Shown: positions 1 through 6,433 of the stretch, piece after piece
Layout of the letters: each line of letters starts with the position of its first letter
Numbering within the stretch: the first letter of the stretch is position 1
Origin: an uncultured Bacteroidota bacterium
GTDB taxonomy: Bacteria > Bacteroidota > Bacteroidia > Bacteroidales > WCHB1-69
DNA length: 64,000 bases
Direction: 5' to 3'
Assembly: GCA_902802755.1 (NCBI GenBank)
Contig: CADCNH010000008.1
Span: 1 to 64,000 of the forward strand
Notes under the pieces: model-generated
Seen by the model: the letters and a program-made list of their open reading frames with translations, nothing else
The model's database searches: none
Told to the model about the DNA's origin: nothing
Position numbers and translations under genes: made by a program

Positions 1-129
1 CAGCGTATAGATGGCATTGGCGACAGCAACTACATTCTGAACATTAGCAATTTGTCACAAGCACTCTATTTTGTAAGAGTGATAGATGAAAACAACCAGC
101 CGATTATAAGCAAAATCATCAAAAAATAA
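1..129 (+). CDS. C-terminal end of a T9SS cargo protein (partial)
   Basis: An open frame runs from base 1 to a TAA at 127-129 and gives 42 residues ending LYFVRVIDENNQPIISKIIKK. The pattern (an N-I-S-N-L-S strand, then LYFVRV, then a lysine-rich ISKIIKK end) is that of the last strands of a type A T9SS sorting domain, which directs proteins across the outer membrane in Bacteroidota. The body of the protein lies outside the window, so the mature function cannot be told. The next gene starts 5 nt downstream, suggesting co-transcription. Confidence 0.7.
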   Translation, partial: QRIDGIGDSNYILNISNLSQALYFVRVIDENNQPIISKIIKK

Positions 130-134
130 AACTC

Positions 135-464
135 ATGGCAGACACCTCAGCTCAATTTGACGAAATCGCCAAACAGTGCACCGACCTGTTTTCCAAAAAG
201 GCCATTGACTATGGCACGGCTTGGCACATTCTGCGCTTGCCTTCGCTCACCGACCAGATTTATATCAAAGCCCAACGCATTCGCAGCCTGCAGGAGACTG
301 GCGTGAACAAAGTGGGTGAAGGTATCATTCCTGAGTTTATCGGCATCGTCAACTATTCGGTCATGGCCCTCATCCAGTTGGAGGTGGGCGTGGCCGAGAC
401 CATGGACGAAATGCTTCCCGCCGACGAGGCCATCAAGCTGACCTCAACCAAGCCAAAAAGTTGA
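135..464 (+). CDS. DUF1599 protein, N-terminal half (frame broken at ~435-464)
   Basis: The 109-residue frame contains one DUF1599 unit at about residues 20-85 (KAIDYGTAWHILRLPSLTDQ, then EFIGIVNYSVMALIQLE). DUF1599 is a small helical domain that I recall being linked to nucleotide modification, usually present as two units in one Bacteroidales protein of about 180 residues. The second unit is here in a different frame (461-679). Homology-like sequence in that other frame begins near base 437, upstream of this frame's stop, so the last dozen residues here look out of frame. This is most simply one gene with an indel between about 430 and 445, either real or a sequencing or assembly error. Confidence 0.65.
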   Translation: MADTSAQFDEIAKQCTDLFSKKAIDYGTAWHILRLPSLTDQIYIKAQRIRSLQETGVNKVGEGIIPEFIGIVNYSVMALIQLEVGVAETMDEMLPADEAIKLTSTKPKS

Positions 465-679
465 TGATGAACAAGAATCATGACTATGGCGAGGCATGGC
501 GCAAAATGCGCATCAGCTCGTTGACGGACATCATCTTGATGAAGCTTTTAAGGATTAAGCAAATTGAAGACAACCAGGGCAAAACCCTCGTTTCCGAAGG
601 CCTGGATGCCAACTATTACGACATGATTAACTATGCGATGTTTGCGTTGATTCGCTTAGTGATTGAAGGAGAAGAGTAA
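461..679 (+). CDS. DUF1599 protein, C-terminal half (second unit, other frame)
   Basis: The 72-residue frame is the second DUF1599 unit: HDYGEAWRKMRISSLTD, then EGLDANYYDMINYAMFALIRL. It parallels the first unit almost position by position (DYGTAWHILRLPSLTD). The annotated start is a TTG inside a 4-nt overlap with the preceding frame. The same frame stays open further upstream and reads ADLNQAKKL, which is plausible linker sequence, so translation as a separate protein is less likely than a single frameshifted gene. A strong terminator follows 21 nt after the stop. Confidence 0.6.
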   Translation: MMMNKNHDYGEAWRKMRISSLTDIILMKLLRIKQIEDNQGKTLVSEGLDANYYDMINYAMFALIRLVIEGEE

Positions 680-700
680 ACTAGACATTTTATTTGACAG

Positions 701-733
701 AAAAGGTCGGCAGATTTTGCCGACCTTTTTTTT
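701..733 (+). terminator. Rho-independent terminator
   Basis: The stem AAAAGGTCGGCA (701-712) pairs with TGCCGACCTTTT (718-729) around a five-base loop and runs into a T tract to 733. It closes the DUF1599 transcript and sits right before repeat A. Confidence 0.85.
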
Positions 734-741
734 GCATACAT

Positions 742-1091
742 ACTACCCTACCCTCATAGAGGGTTCAACATCAACAGGCATAGGTATAACTCCGTTATTT
801 CTGCCGCGGTGCGGGTATCGTTTGCACCGAGGCATTGGGCAAGGACACCGCGAAGGGGGGGCGTTTGAGACGAAACAGACACCCCAAAAACTCCCAAAAT
901 TTCTGCTGCCATTCTGAAGATTTCTGGAGCAGCAAAAAACACACAATATGCCTTTTTAGCATGTAATCGCTTTATTTCGTCCTCTTTTTGAACGAACGTT
1001 GCATTTTATACAATACTGATTTTAAGCAAATTAACAATACTTTCATACTTGATTTTATGATTTGGATAAGATAACTTTGCGGACAAAAAAA
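742..1091 (+). repeat. Direct repeat A (promoter-carrying cassette repeat)
   Basis: This is the first of three near-identical blocks (see B and C). It begins at a CCCTACCCTC motif and ends in GCGGACAAAAAAAC directly after a promoter. It lacks the first ~60 bp present in B and C (the GCGGCGGAGCCGC hairpin part). Inside is a GC-rich stem, CCGCGGTG at 804-811 with CACCGCGA at 846-853, around a loop with GCACCGAGGC. The last ~120 bp (TTTTAAGCAAATTAACAA onward) are shared with repeats D and E. It fills the gap before the PBECR gene. Confidence 0.85.
1049..1079 (+). promoter_or_regulatory. Promoter of cassette A
   Basis: A -33 TTG at 1049-1051 lies 20 nt before TAACTTTG at 1072-1079, matching the Bacteroidota primary sigma consensus. 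The predicted start of transcription is only about 8-10 nt before the ATG at 1095, so the message would be nearly leaderless. Confidence 0.75.
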
Positions 1092-1094
1092 CAA

Positions 1095-1520
1095 ATGAAC
1101 TTCACGAACAACAAAACTGGTGTCTTTGGACCCATATATAACCAATTTCAAAACCAGCCAAAACTGGCTATTAAGCATTTACTTAAAGTACAAAACGGAG
1201 AGTGTCCCAAAGCACTGTTTCGCGAAGATATCGGATTTATTGATATAGTATGGGGCAAAAATGATCCAAAAACCAACAAAGGATATGGTTTGAAACATAT
1301 TGTGGAAAAACATGGTCAAAACATAAAAGAATTGGGCTTTGAAGTTGAGGATTTTATTCCAATTGTGGTACAGTTTGGAAACTTATCCGTGAAGAAATCA
1401 GATGATAAGAAAATGATATTGGAAAGTGATACATTTAGAATAGTCATACAAACAAGGTGGGATAATCAGATCAAAATCTTTTTGCTAACAGCCTTTGATT
1501 TAAGAAAAAAGCCTGAATAA
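1095..1520 (+). CDS. PBECR-type nuclease/toxin (barnase-EndoU-ColicinE5-RelE-like)
   Basis: The ATG at 1095 was chosen over upstream in-frame codons because those lie inside the promoter. The product has 141 residues. The sequence TGVFGPIYNQFQ, followed by IDIVWGKND and GYGLKHIVEKHG, matches from memory the phage-barnase-EndoU-ColicinE5/D-RelE-like nuclease (PBECR) families found in phage head proteins and polymorphic toxins. The conserved histidines in KHIVEKHG would be catalytic candidates. The C-terminal part (FRIVIQTRWDNQIKIFLLTAF) is a beta hairpin, as in RelE-fold nucleases. No antitoxin gene follows; the next block is repeat B. A hairpin overlaps the stop. Confidence 0.65.
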   Translation: MNFTNNKTGVFGPIYNQFQNQPKLAIKHLLKVQNGECPKALFREDIGFIDIVWGKNDPKTNKGYGLKHIVEKHGQNIKELGFEVEDFIPIVVQFGNLSVKKSDDKKMILESDTFRIVIQTRWDNQIKIFLLTAFDLRKKPE

Positions 1521-1566
1521 ATCAGGCTAATTCTTGCAATTACCAGGACTGCACTCATTGGTAATT
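1510..1566 (+). terminator. Two hairpins after the PBECR gene
   Basis: AGCCTGA (1510-1516) pairs with TCAGGCT (1522-1528) across the stop codon. AATTACCA (1538-1545) then pairs with TGGTAATT (1559-1566), followed by a short TTTT-containing stretch. The T tract is weak, so termination may be incomplete. Nothing else gene-like is seen up to repeat B. Confidence 0.45.
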
Positions 1567-1706
1567 TTACGATAAAGATACTCCCTTTACCAACGAGGCA
1601 AAGATACAAAAAAAATCATACGAAGCAAAAAATTTCTTTTCATTTTTTTCACCATGATAGGAAAATAGGTAAAAGATCTTTACCGACATTTTCAGCCTTG
1701 CAAAAC

Positions 1707-2110
1707 TTGACGGAATTAGCGGCGGAGCCGCAATCACCGTATAGACCCAGGCAGAGCGCCTATACCACCCCACCCTCGTAGAGGGTTCAACATCAACAGG
1801 CATAGGTATAACTCCGTTATTTCTGCCGCGGTGCGGGTGTCGTGTGCGCCGAAGCATTGGGTAAGGACACCGCGGAGGGGGGGAGCGTTTGAGACGAAGA
1901 AGACACAATAAAAACTCCCAAAATTTCTGCTGCCATTCTGAAGATTTCTGGAGTAGCAAAAAAACACACAATATGCTTTTTAGCATGTTATCGTATTATT
2001 TCGTCCACTTTTTGAACGAACGTTGCATTTTATACAATACTGATTTTTAGCAAATTAACAATACTTTCATACTTGATTTTATGATTTGGATAAGATAACT
2101 TTGCAAATAA
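1707..2110 (+). repeat. Direct repeat B
   Basis: Full-length copy starting TTGACGGAATTAGCGGCGG. It contains a GCGGC/GCCGC mini-hairpin, the segment AGAGGGTTCAACATCAACAG, the GC-rich stem CCGCGGTG (1826-1833) with CACCGCGG (1868-1875), and the promoter end with TTG 2073-2075 and TAACTTTG 2096-2103 (20-nt spacer). It is nearly identical to C over its full length and to A from its CCCTACCCTC-type motif onward. Apparent short ORFs inside it on the minus strand recur in each copy and reflect the repeat, not genes. Confidence 0.85.
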
Positions 2111-2124
2111 AAAAATTCAAAAAC

Positions 2125-2157
2125 TTGATATATATATCAATTATTTTTATAATTTTG
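2125..2157 (+). promoter_or_regulatory. Second promoter with palindromic operator for the toxin-antitoxin pair
   Basis: A perfect 16-bp palindrome, TTGATATATATATCAA (2125-2140), begins at a candidate -33 TTG and is followed by TAATTTTG at 2150-2157 (22-nt spacer). The ATG of the toxin gene follows 8 nt after the -7 element. Placement between the two promoter elements is what is expected for repression by the HTH antitoxin encoded downstream. Confidence 0.6.
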
Positions 2158-2164
2158 CAACGTC

Positions 2165-2644
2165 ATGAAAAAGAAAAGCACATTGGATAAAATATCCGAA
2201 TCTCAAAAGGCTACACTCTACTCCATCTGCTTCGAGAAAGATGGCACAACTGAATTTGAGAAGTTTGTGTCAGAATTCGAGATGAATGCTCAGTACAACT
2301 ATGATTACCAAAGGATTATTGCAGCGCTACAAATCATTTTAAATAGAGGGGCACTGGAAAGATTTTTCCGTCCTGAAGGGAAAATAAATGACAATGTACA
2401 TGCGATACCCATAGAAGGGGGCAAACTAAGATTGTATTGTCTTCGCATTTCCGAACAAATCATCATTCTTGGAAATGGAGGGGTGAAAAGCACAAAGAAG
2501 TACCAGGATGATCCCAAACTCTATGGATATGTGATAGATTTACAACGGTTTGAAAAAATCTTAAAAGAAAACATTGAGAAAGGCTATATCAGCGTTCACG
2601 AAAAAGAACTTATAGGTACAGACAATATCATTTTCGAAATATGA
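2165..2644 (+). CDS. Putative RelE/HigB-like toxin
   Basis: The product has 159 residues. The C-terminal half (GGKLRLYCLRISEQIIILGNG, then KYQDDPKLYGYVIDLQRFEK) has the strand-rich RLYCLR...IIILGNGG pattern of RelE/HigB-type mRNA interferases related to phage Gp49. The N-terminal ~60 residues are helical and longer than in classical RelE. The stop overlaps the ATG of an XRE-type gene by 4 nt (ATGA), giving the toxin-first order of higBA systems. It lies directly behind repeat B and a second, operator-bearing promoter. The family assignment is by pattern only, and no catalytic residues are certain. Confidence 0.55.
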   Translation: MKKKSTLDKISESQKATLYSICFEKDGTTEFEKFVSEFEMNAQYNYDYQRIIAALQIILNRGALERFFRPEGKINDNVHAIPIEGGKLRLYCLRISEQIIILGNGGVKSTKKYQDDPKLYGYVIDLQRFEKILKENIEKGYISVHEKELIGTDNIIFEI

Positions 2645-2910
2645 AAAACAAACAAGAATGGTTCAAATCAAAAGTGAAGCAAGTCCCTCCGGAAATCATG
2701 ACGGAAGTACAGCTTTCCGCTGGCATTATTGCACGCATTGACAGAATTCTCAAAGAAAAAAACATGACCCAGCGCGATTTGGCGAAGAAATTAGGGAAAA
2801 ACGAAGCCATGGTATCACGATGGACCACAGGGTTCCCTAATTTCACACTTCGTACCTTAGCACAGATTTCCACCGCCTTGGGCGAACCTCTTATCAAATT
2901 GGCAGAGTAG
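2641..2910 (+). CDS. XRE-family HTH antitoxin
   Basis: The product has 89 residues and a classical Cro/C1 helix-turn-helix at about residues 40-75: NMTQRDLAKKLGKNEAMVSR, then TLAQISTALGEPL. Translationally coupled (ATGA) to the preceding toxin-like gene, it is the expected antitoxin and autorepressor, probably acting at the palindrome at 2125-2140. The ~35 residues before the HTH would be the toxin-neutralising part. Repeat C begins 12 nt after its stop. Confidence 0.75.
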   Translation: MKNKQEWFKSKVKQVPPEIMTEVQLSAGIIARIDRILKEKNMTQRDLAKKLGKNEAMVSRWTTGFPNFTLRTLAQISTALGEPLIKLAE

Positions 2911-2921
2911 CCTTCCTGAGT

Positions 2922-3330
2922 TTGACGGAATTAGCGGCGGAGCCGCAATCACCGTATAGACCCAGGCAGAGTGCCTATACCACCCTACCCTCGTAGAGGG
3001 TTCAACATCAACAGGCATAGGTATAACACCGTTATTTCTGCCGCGGTGCGGGTATCGTGTGCACCGAAGCATTGGGCAAGGACGCCGCGGAAGGAGGTCG
3101 ATTGAGCTGAAGAAGACACCCCAAAAACTCCCAAAATTTCTGCTGCCATTCCGAAGATTTCTGGAGTAGCAAAAAACACACAATATGCATTTTTAGCATG
3201 CTATCGTATTATTTCGTCCACTTTTTGAACGAACGATACATTTTTTCATAACACTGATTTTTAGCTAATTAACAATACTTTCACGCTTGATTTTAAGATT
3301 TGGATAAGATAACTTTGCGGACAAAAAAAC
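2922..3330 (+). repeat. Direct repeat C
   Basis: Third copy of the block, starting TTGACGGAATTAGCGGCGG. The GC-rich stem is CCGCGGTG (3041-3048) with CGCCGCGG (3083-3090). It ends with TTG 3287-3289 and TAACTTTG 3310-3317 (20-nt spacer), then GCGGACAAAAAAAC as in copy A. The gap 2911-3389 contains only this repeat and the operator region of the next toxin-antitoxin pair. Confidence 0.85.
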
Positions 3331-3349
3331 TTATAGTAAAAAAAACAGT

Positions 3350-3386
3350 AAGTTACAACATATTGCAACTTTTTTTTGTATTTTTG
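3350..3386 (+). promoter_or_regulatory. Operator-like inverted repeat and -7 element before the second toxin-antitoxin pair
   Basis: AAGTTACAA (3350-3358) and TTGCAACTT (3363-3371) form an inverted repeat with one mismatch and a 4-nt spacer. TATTTTTG at 3379-3386 is a good -7 element, and the ATG at 3390 follows at once. No -33 TTG sits at the ideal distance. The arms differ in sequence from the 2125 palindrome, as expected if each antitoxin recognises its own operator. Confidence 0.5.
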
Positions 3387-3389
3387 CCA

Positions 3390-3737
3390 ATGGAAAGAAA
3401 AATAATCACTTATGGAAATTATTTTAGTTCATTTTTAAAGACGCTATGTGAAAATGTTCGACGGAAATTGGATTATGTATTGGATATGTTGAAGACCCAA
3501 AAGCGGCTCAACTCGAGGTTCGTCAAACCAATAAGAGAAGGGATCTTTGAATTAAGAATAGAATGGGAAGGTGACATATATCGGGTTTTCTTCATTTTCG
3601 ACGAGGGTAACATTATCGTTCTTTTTAATGGATTCCAAAAAAAAACAAGAAGAACTCCGACTTCGGAGATAGAAAAAGCAATAACGATAAAAAAGGAATA
3701 CTATGAATACAAAAGAAAACAAAATTATGAGCTATGA
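3390..3737 (+). CDS. HigB/RelE-type toxin (phage Gp49-like)
   Basis: The ATG at 3390 was chosen because upstream in-frame codons fall in the promoter and operator. The product has 115 residues. The pattern RFVKPIREGIFELRIEWEGD, then IYRVFFIFDEGNIIVLFNGF, then QKKTRRTP, then EIEKAITIKKEYY is the standard signature of Gp49/HigB-like RelE-superfamily toxins: an arginine-rich strand, LFNGFQKKT, and an E-I-x-x-A helix. These cleave mRNA on the ribosome. The 3' end overlaps the antitoxin gene by 35 nt, and the order is toxin first. Confidence 0.85.
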   Translation: MERKIITYGNYFSSFLKTLCENVRRKLDYVLDMLKTQKRLNSRFVKPIREGIFELRIEWEGDIYRVFFIFDEGNIIVLFNGFQKKTRRTPTSEIEKAITIKKEYYEYKRKQNYEL

Positions 3738-4008
3738 CACTATACTTGACGAAAGGTATGGTGCCGTTGGCACTCCCGAAAGGGAAGCTTTCCGCAAAGA
3801 AGCATACGCCTACTATATGGGCCAAGTAATACGCGAAGCCCGTCGGGAGGAGAAGATAACTCAGTCAGAATTAGGCAAGCGGATTGGTGCCAACAAAAGC
3901 TACATATCAAGAGTCGAAAACGGACTCATTGACCCAACCATTTCAACCATTTATAGCATTATTACAGCTTTGGGATTGAGAATTGAGATTGTGCGCCCTG
4001 TAGGTTGA
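3703..4008 (+). CDS. XRE-family HTH antitoxin (HigA-like)
   Basis: The product has 101 residues, with an HTH at about residues 43-95: REEKITQSELGKRIGANKSY, then ISRVENGLIDPTISTIYSII. An N-terminal helical segment (ERYGAVGTPEREAFRKEAYA) is common in antitoxins that partner Gp49-like toxins. The start inside the toxin gene gives strong translational coupling. It probably binds the 3350-3371 inverted repeat. Confidence 0.8.
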   Translation: MNTKENKIMSYDTILDERYGAVGTPEREAFRKEAYAYYMGQVIREARREEKITQSELGKRIGANKSYISRVENGLIDPTISTIYSIITALGLRIEIVRPVG

Positions 4009-4061
4009 CATAAACAGCCACAGGTCATCGTTTTTGCAGTTATAATTAAAATGCCGTCCCT

Positions 4062-4409
4062 ATGACACGTGAACAGATGATATCCATCATTCATAATTAC
4101 AAGAAACGTGCTGCCGAAGAGCATCTGTTGCAACTTGATTTGGATGAACGCAACAGGCTTCTCAAGATAGTGCATGAATTGGAGGATAACTTTGAGGAAT
4201 ATCTTGAGTACGAATACGATCCTGAAGACCTTGATGCTTTTATGGATATCCATATTGAGAGCGACAAGCCTGCTACTTGGTGGCGACAATTATCCCACGA
4301 TCCCGACGATGACCTAAGCTTGGAAGATGAAATAGACCTACTCAACCTGGATAACTCCGACGCCCAGGAATACGACTTTAACGATGAGGATTGGGAAGAG
4401 GGGGAATGA
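4062..4409 (+). CDS. Small, strongly acidic protein of unknown function
   Basis: The product has 115 residues, of which by my count about 38 are Asp or Glu against 9 Lys or Arg. The acid is spread through the chain and densest at the C-terminus (EYDFNDEDWEEGE). The first ~45 residues look helical (TREQMISIIHNYKKRAAEEH). I recognise no family. Such charge is found in DNA-mimic anti-restriction proteins, and the gene faces a type I restriction operon, but acidic composition alone is weak evidence. It lies 53 nt after the second toxin-antitoxin pair on the same strand and could be read with it. Confidence 0.55.
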   Translation: MTREQMISIIHNYKKRAAEEHLLQLDLDERNRLLKIVHELEDNFEEYLEYEYDPEDLDAFMDIHIESDKPATWWRQLSHDPDDDLSLEDEIDLLNLDNSDAQEYDFNDEDWEEGE

Positions 4410-4518
4410 AATGGGGTATTACTATTTGGTGATATTCAAACAGGAAAAACAAAAGCAAAAAAAGCAACAACAAAACCGGCATCGCCGGCTTATATGGCAT
4501 TTTCAAGGGCCGGATTCA

Positions 4519-5640
4519 TTATAAGGATGATTCGATTTTCAATTTGGGGTTATGAGGCATTTCTATTACTTCTCTCACCTTCCCCAACGGTTCACACCGT
4601 TCCTTTTCTACAACTCGAGCACGCATCATACTCGGATCCTTGAAGTTTCGGGCTATGTTGAATACAATCTCCCTATAATTGTCTGTGCCGTCATCTTTCT
4701 TATGATAATATGGCTTGATGGAAACACAATTATCATGTTCAAAAAGAGTAGATAGTAATGTGCGGTCGGACACACCGCAAGAATGGCCCATTATACAGAG
4801 CTGATAAGGTGCTGATTCAATGAAAGCAAGCATTTTACGATAATTGGAAGCATCAAGATACCTAAATGATTTGATGTGACGCAAATATTCGTTGTCGTTT
4901 TTCTTCATTAAAACCTCATATTCATCATCTTTTTCGTCTCCATAGCCAAAAATCACACTTTCAGGATTTGAGATTGTTCCGTGAATATGATTTACGGTAT
5001 ATTTGTCCAATTTTGGCAAATACTTGTCAGCCGTATTTGTATAATTAAAATTCAGCAGCATAATGTTATCGGGCAAATTGACATCATCCCATTTACCCAT
5101 AGAACCGATTGCAACATCTTCTTTTTCTATTAGTCCCAAAATCTGATCTTTAATCTTATGATTAACAGGAACATCCTGTAAAGAAGTCAAATATTCAACA
5201 AGTTTATCCTTGATAAATTCCAAATCATCATTGATATGTTTGGGATTCTCGCTTAATTTCAAGAAATAATAATACACATCTTCAATGTCAACCCATTTCT
5301 TGTTTTCAGCTTCTTCACAAATTGTCTGAAAGAAGAGACTTTTGAGGGTAAAATCACACAATTCTCGATCTTGTTTAGCAATTTCCAACACTTCGGCTTC
5401 CTTCCAAAGCCCATATTTAAGGTCTTTCACATAGTAATAACGCCAAACATCATACCAATTGGCTAAACCAACATTACTCTTTAGCCTGAAAGAACAGATT
5501 CCATCATCAAGTAATTTGCCTCCGCTGCGTAATAAAGATTTCCCCCATTCCCGCCAATACCAATCAATAAAATCCGCATAGCTCGTCTTCAAGCCGTGCG
5601 CCAAATCAAAGCCGTTGCCGATGAGGATAATTCTATTCAC
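4519..5640 (-). CDS. abiH: AbiH-family abortive infection protein
   Basis: The product has 373 residues. The N-terminus MNRIILIGNGFDLAHGLKTS with the following YADFIDWYW is the hallmark of AbiH, a phage abortive-infection family of unknown mechanism. Later motifs fit too: LNFNYTNTADKYLP, NHIHGTISNPESVIFGYGDE, and CIMGHSCGVSDRTLL near residue 280. It is the last gene of the minus-strand restriction operon, 58 nt after the metallopeptidase gene. The product is probably a cytoplasmic phage-defence effector acting alongside the type I system. Confidence 0.85.
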   Translation of the reverse strand: MNRIILIGNGFDLAHGLKTSYADFIDWYWREWGKSLLRSGGKLLDDGICSFRLKSNVGLANWYDVWRYYYVKDLKYGLWKEAEVLEIAKQDRELCDFTLKSLFFQTICEEAENKKWVDIEDVYYYFLKLSENPKHINDDLEFIKDKLVEYLTSLQDVPVNHKIKDQILGLIEKEDVAIGSMGKWDDVNLPDNIMLLNFNYTNTADKYLPKLDKYTVNHIHGTISNPESVIFGYGDEKDDEYEVLMKKNDNEYLRHIKSFRYLDASNYRKMLAFIESAPYQLCIMGHSCGVSDRTLLSTLFEHDNCVSIKPYYHKKDDGTDNYREIVFNIARNFKDPSMMRARVVEKERCEPLGKVREVIEMPHNPKLKIESSL

Positions 5641-5698
5641 TACTATGTATTATTGAAAAATTTCATTCAAAAAACACACCACATTATCACCTTCTACA

Positions 5699-6433
5699 CT
5701 ATTTTTCTTTTGATTTCCCGCCCGCTGCATCTTCTGATATGGGCAAAGCAATAAAATCATTCAATTCCTTTCTCCTCAACTTCCATTGAGGGAGATAGTG
5801 CGTTAAAATAGCTTCAAACATTTTATTGTGATTCTTGACCTTCAAATGGGTTAATTCATGTGCCACAACATATTCAATACAGGAACGCGGAACCCTTGCA
5901 AGTTCCAAATTGAAGATCAGATGCCTTTTCTTGTTGATGCAACTCCCCCATTGTGAACGCATTAATTTGACCTCCCATGTGACATCGGGTTCTTCCATCT
6001 TGTTGGTCCATTCTGCAACCAACTCCGTCAGCAATGATTTTAATTCTCTCCTTTGCCATTCTCTTAGCACCTCTGCACGATGTTCAGTTGTCGTCCCTGG
6101 CTGGACTGTCATTATTAACCAATCACCTTGTTTGGCAATGGTATGACTGCTTCTTGATTTTTCCTCAACACGGAGACGATAACGTTGGCCAAAATGATAA
6201 TAGGTTTCGCCAGTCACATAATTTCTTTCGGTTTGTCTTGCTTGTTCAAGCACTTCCTTTCGCTTTTCTTCAATCCATTCCCATTTTGAGATAATAAACG
6301 AACGAATATCATTGTCATCAAGATATTCGGGTGAAGACACGTGAACACGAGCATCTGGAGGATAAACCGCCAAATGCAAGTTCTTTATTTTCTTGCGTTC
6401 TACTGCTATCTCTATTCCGTTCAGTTTCATCAA
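5699..6433 (-). CDS. YgjP/M48-type zinc metallopeptidase (DUF45) of the restriction operon
   Basis: The product has 244 residues. The zinc motif is HELTH at residues 192-196 with H202 as a likely third ligand (LKVKNHNKMF). It is preceded by MRSQWGSC (158-165) and a C-terminal LPQWKLRRKELN, all typical of YgjP-like SprT/wss-type peptidases. Its start overlaps the stop of hsdR by 4 nt (ATGA), so the two are translationally coupled. Genes of this family are frequently found next to type I restriction genes; the role there is not established, though restriction-subunit turnover is conceivable. Confidence 0.85.
   Translation of the reverse strand: MMKLNGIEIAVERKKIKNLHLAVYPPDARVHVSSPEYLDDNDIRSFIISKWEWIEEKRKEVLEQARQTERNYVTGETYYHFGQRYRLRVEEKSRSSHTIAKQGDWLIMTVQPGTTTEHRAEVLREWQRRELKSLLTELVAEWTNKMEEPDVTWEVKLMRSQWGSCINKKRHLIFNLELARVPRSCIEYVVAHELTHLKVKNHNKMFEAILTHYLPQWKLRRKELNDFIALPISEDAAGGKSKEK

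Noticed and set aside
451-464. Programmed -1 frameshift at the CCAAAAAG run in the DUF1599 gene
   Set aside because: The zero-frame codons are CCA AAA AGT, which is not a canonical slippery heptamer, and family-like sequence in the new frame begins about 20 bases upstream of the run.
663-917. 84-codon ORF after the DUF1599 gene
   Set aside because: It starts inside the previous gene, runs through a strong terminator and then through repeat A; no protein family is recognised.
743-946. Minus-strand ORFs within repeats A, B and C (also near 1734-1986 and 2857-3183)
   Set aside because: They recur in each repeat copy with different lengths and frames, have no start signals and encode no recognisable protein; they mirror the repeat sequence.
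742-3330. Integron attC sites
   Set aside because: The repeats are long and nearly identical, carry promoters, and no tyrosine integrase or attI is seen. attC sites are shorter, vary in sequence and usually lack promoters.
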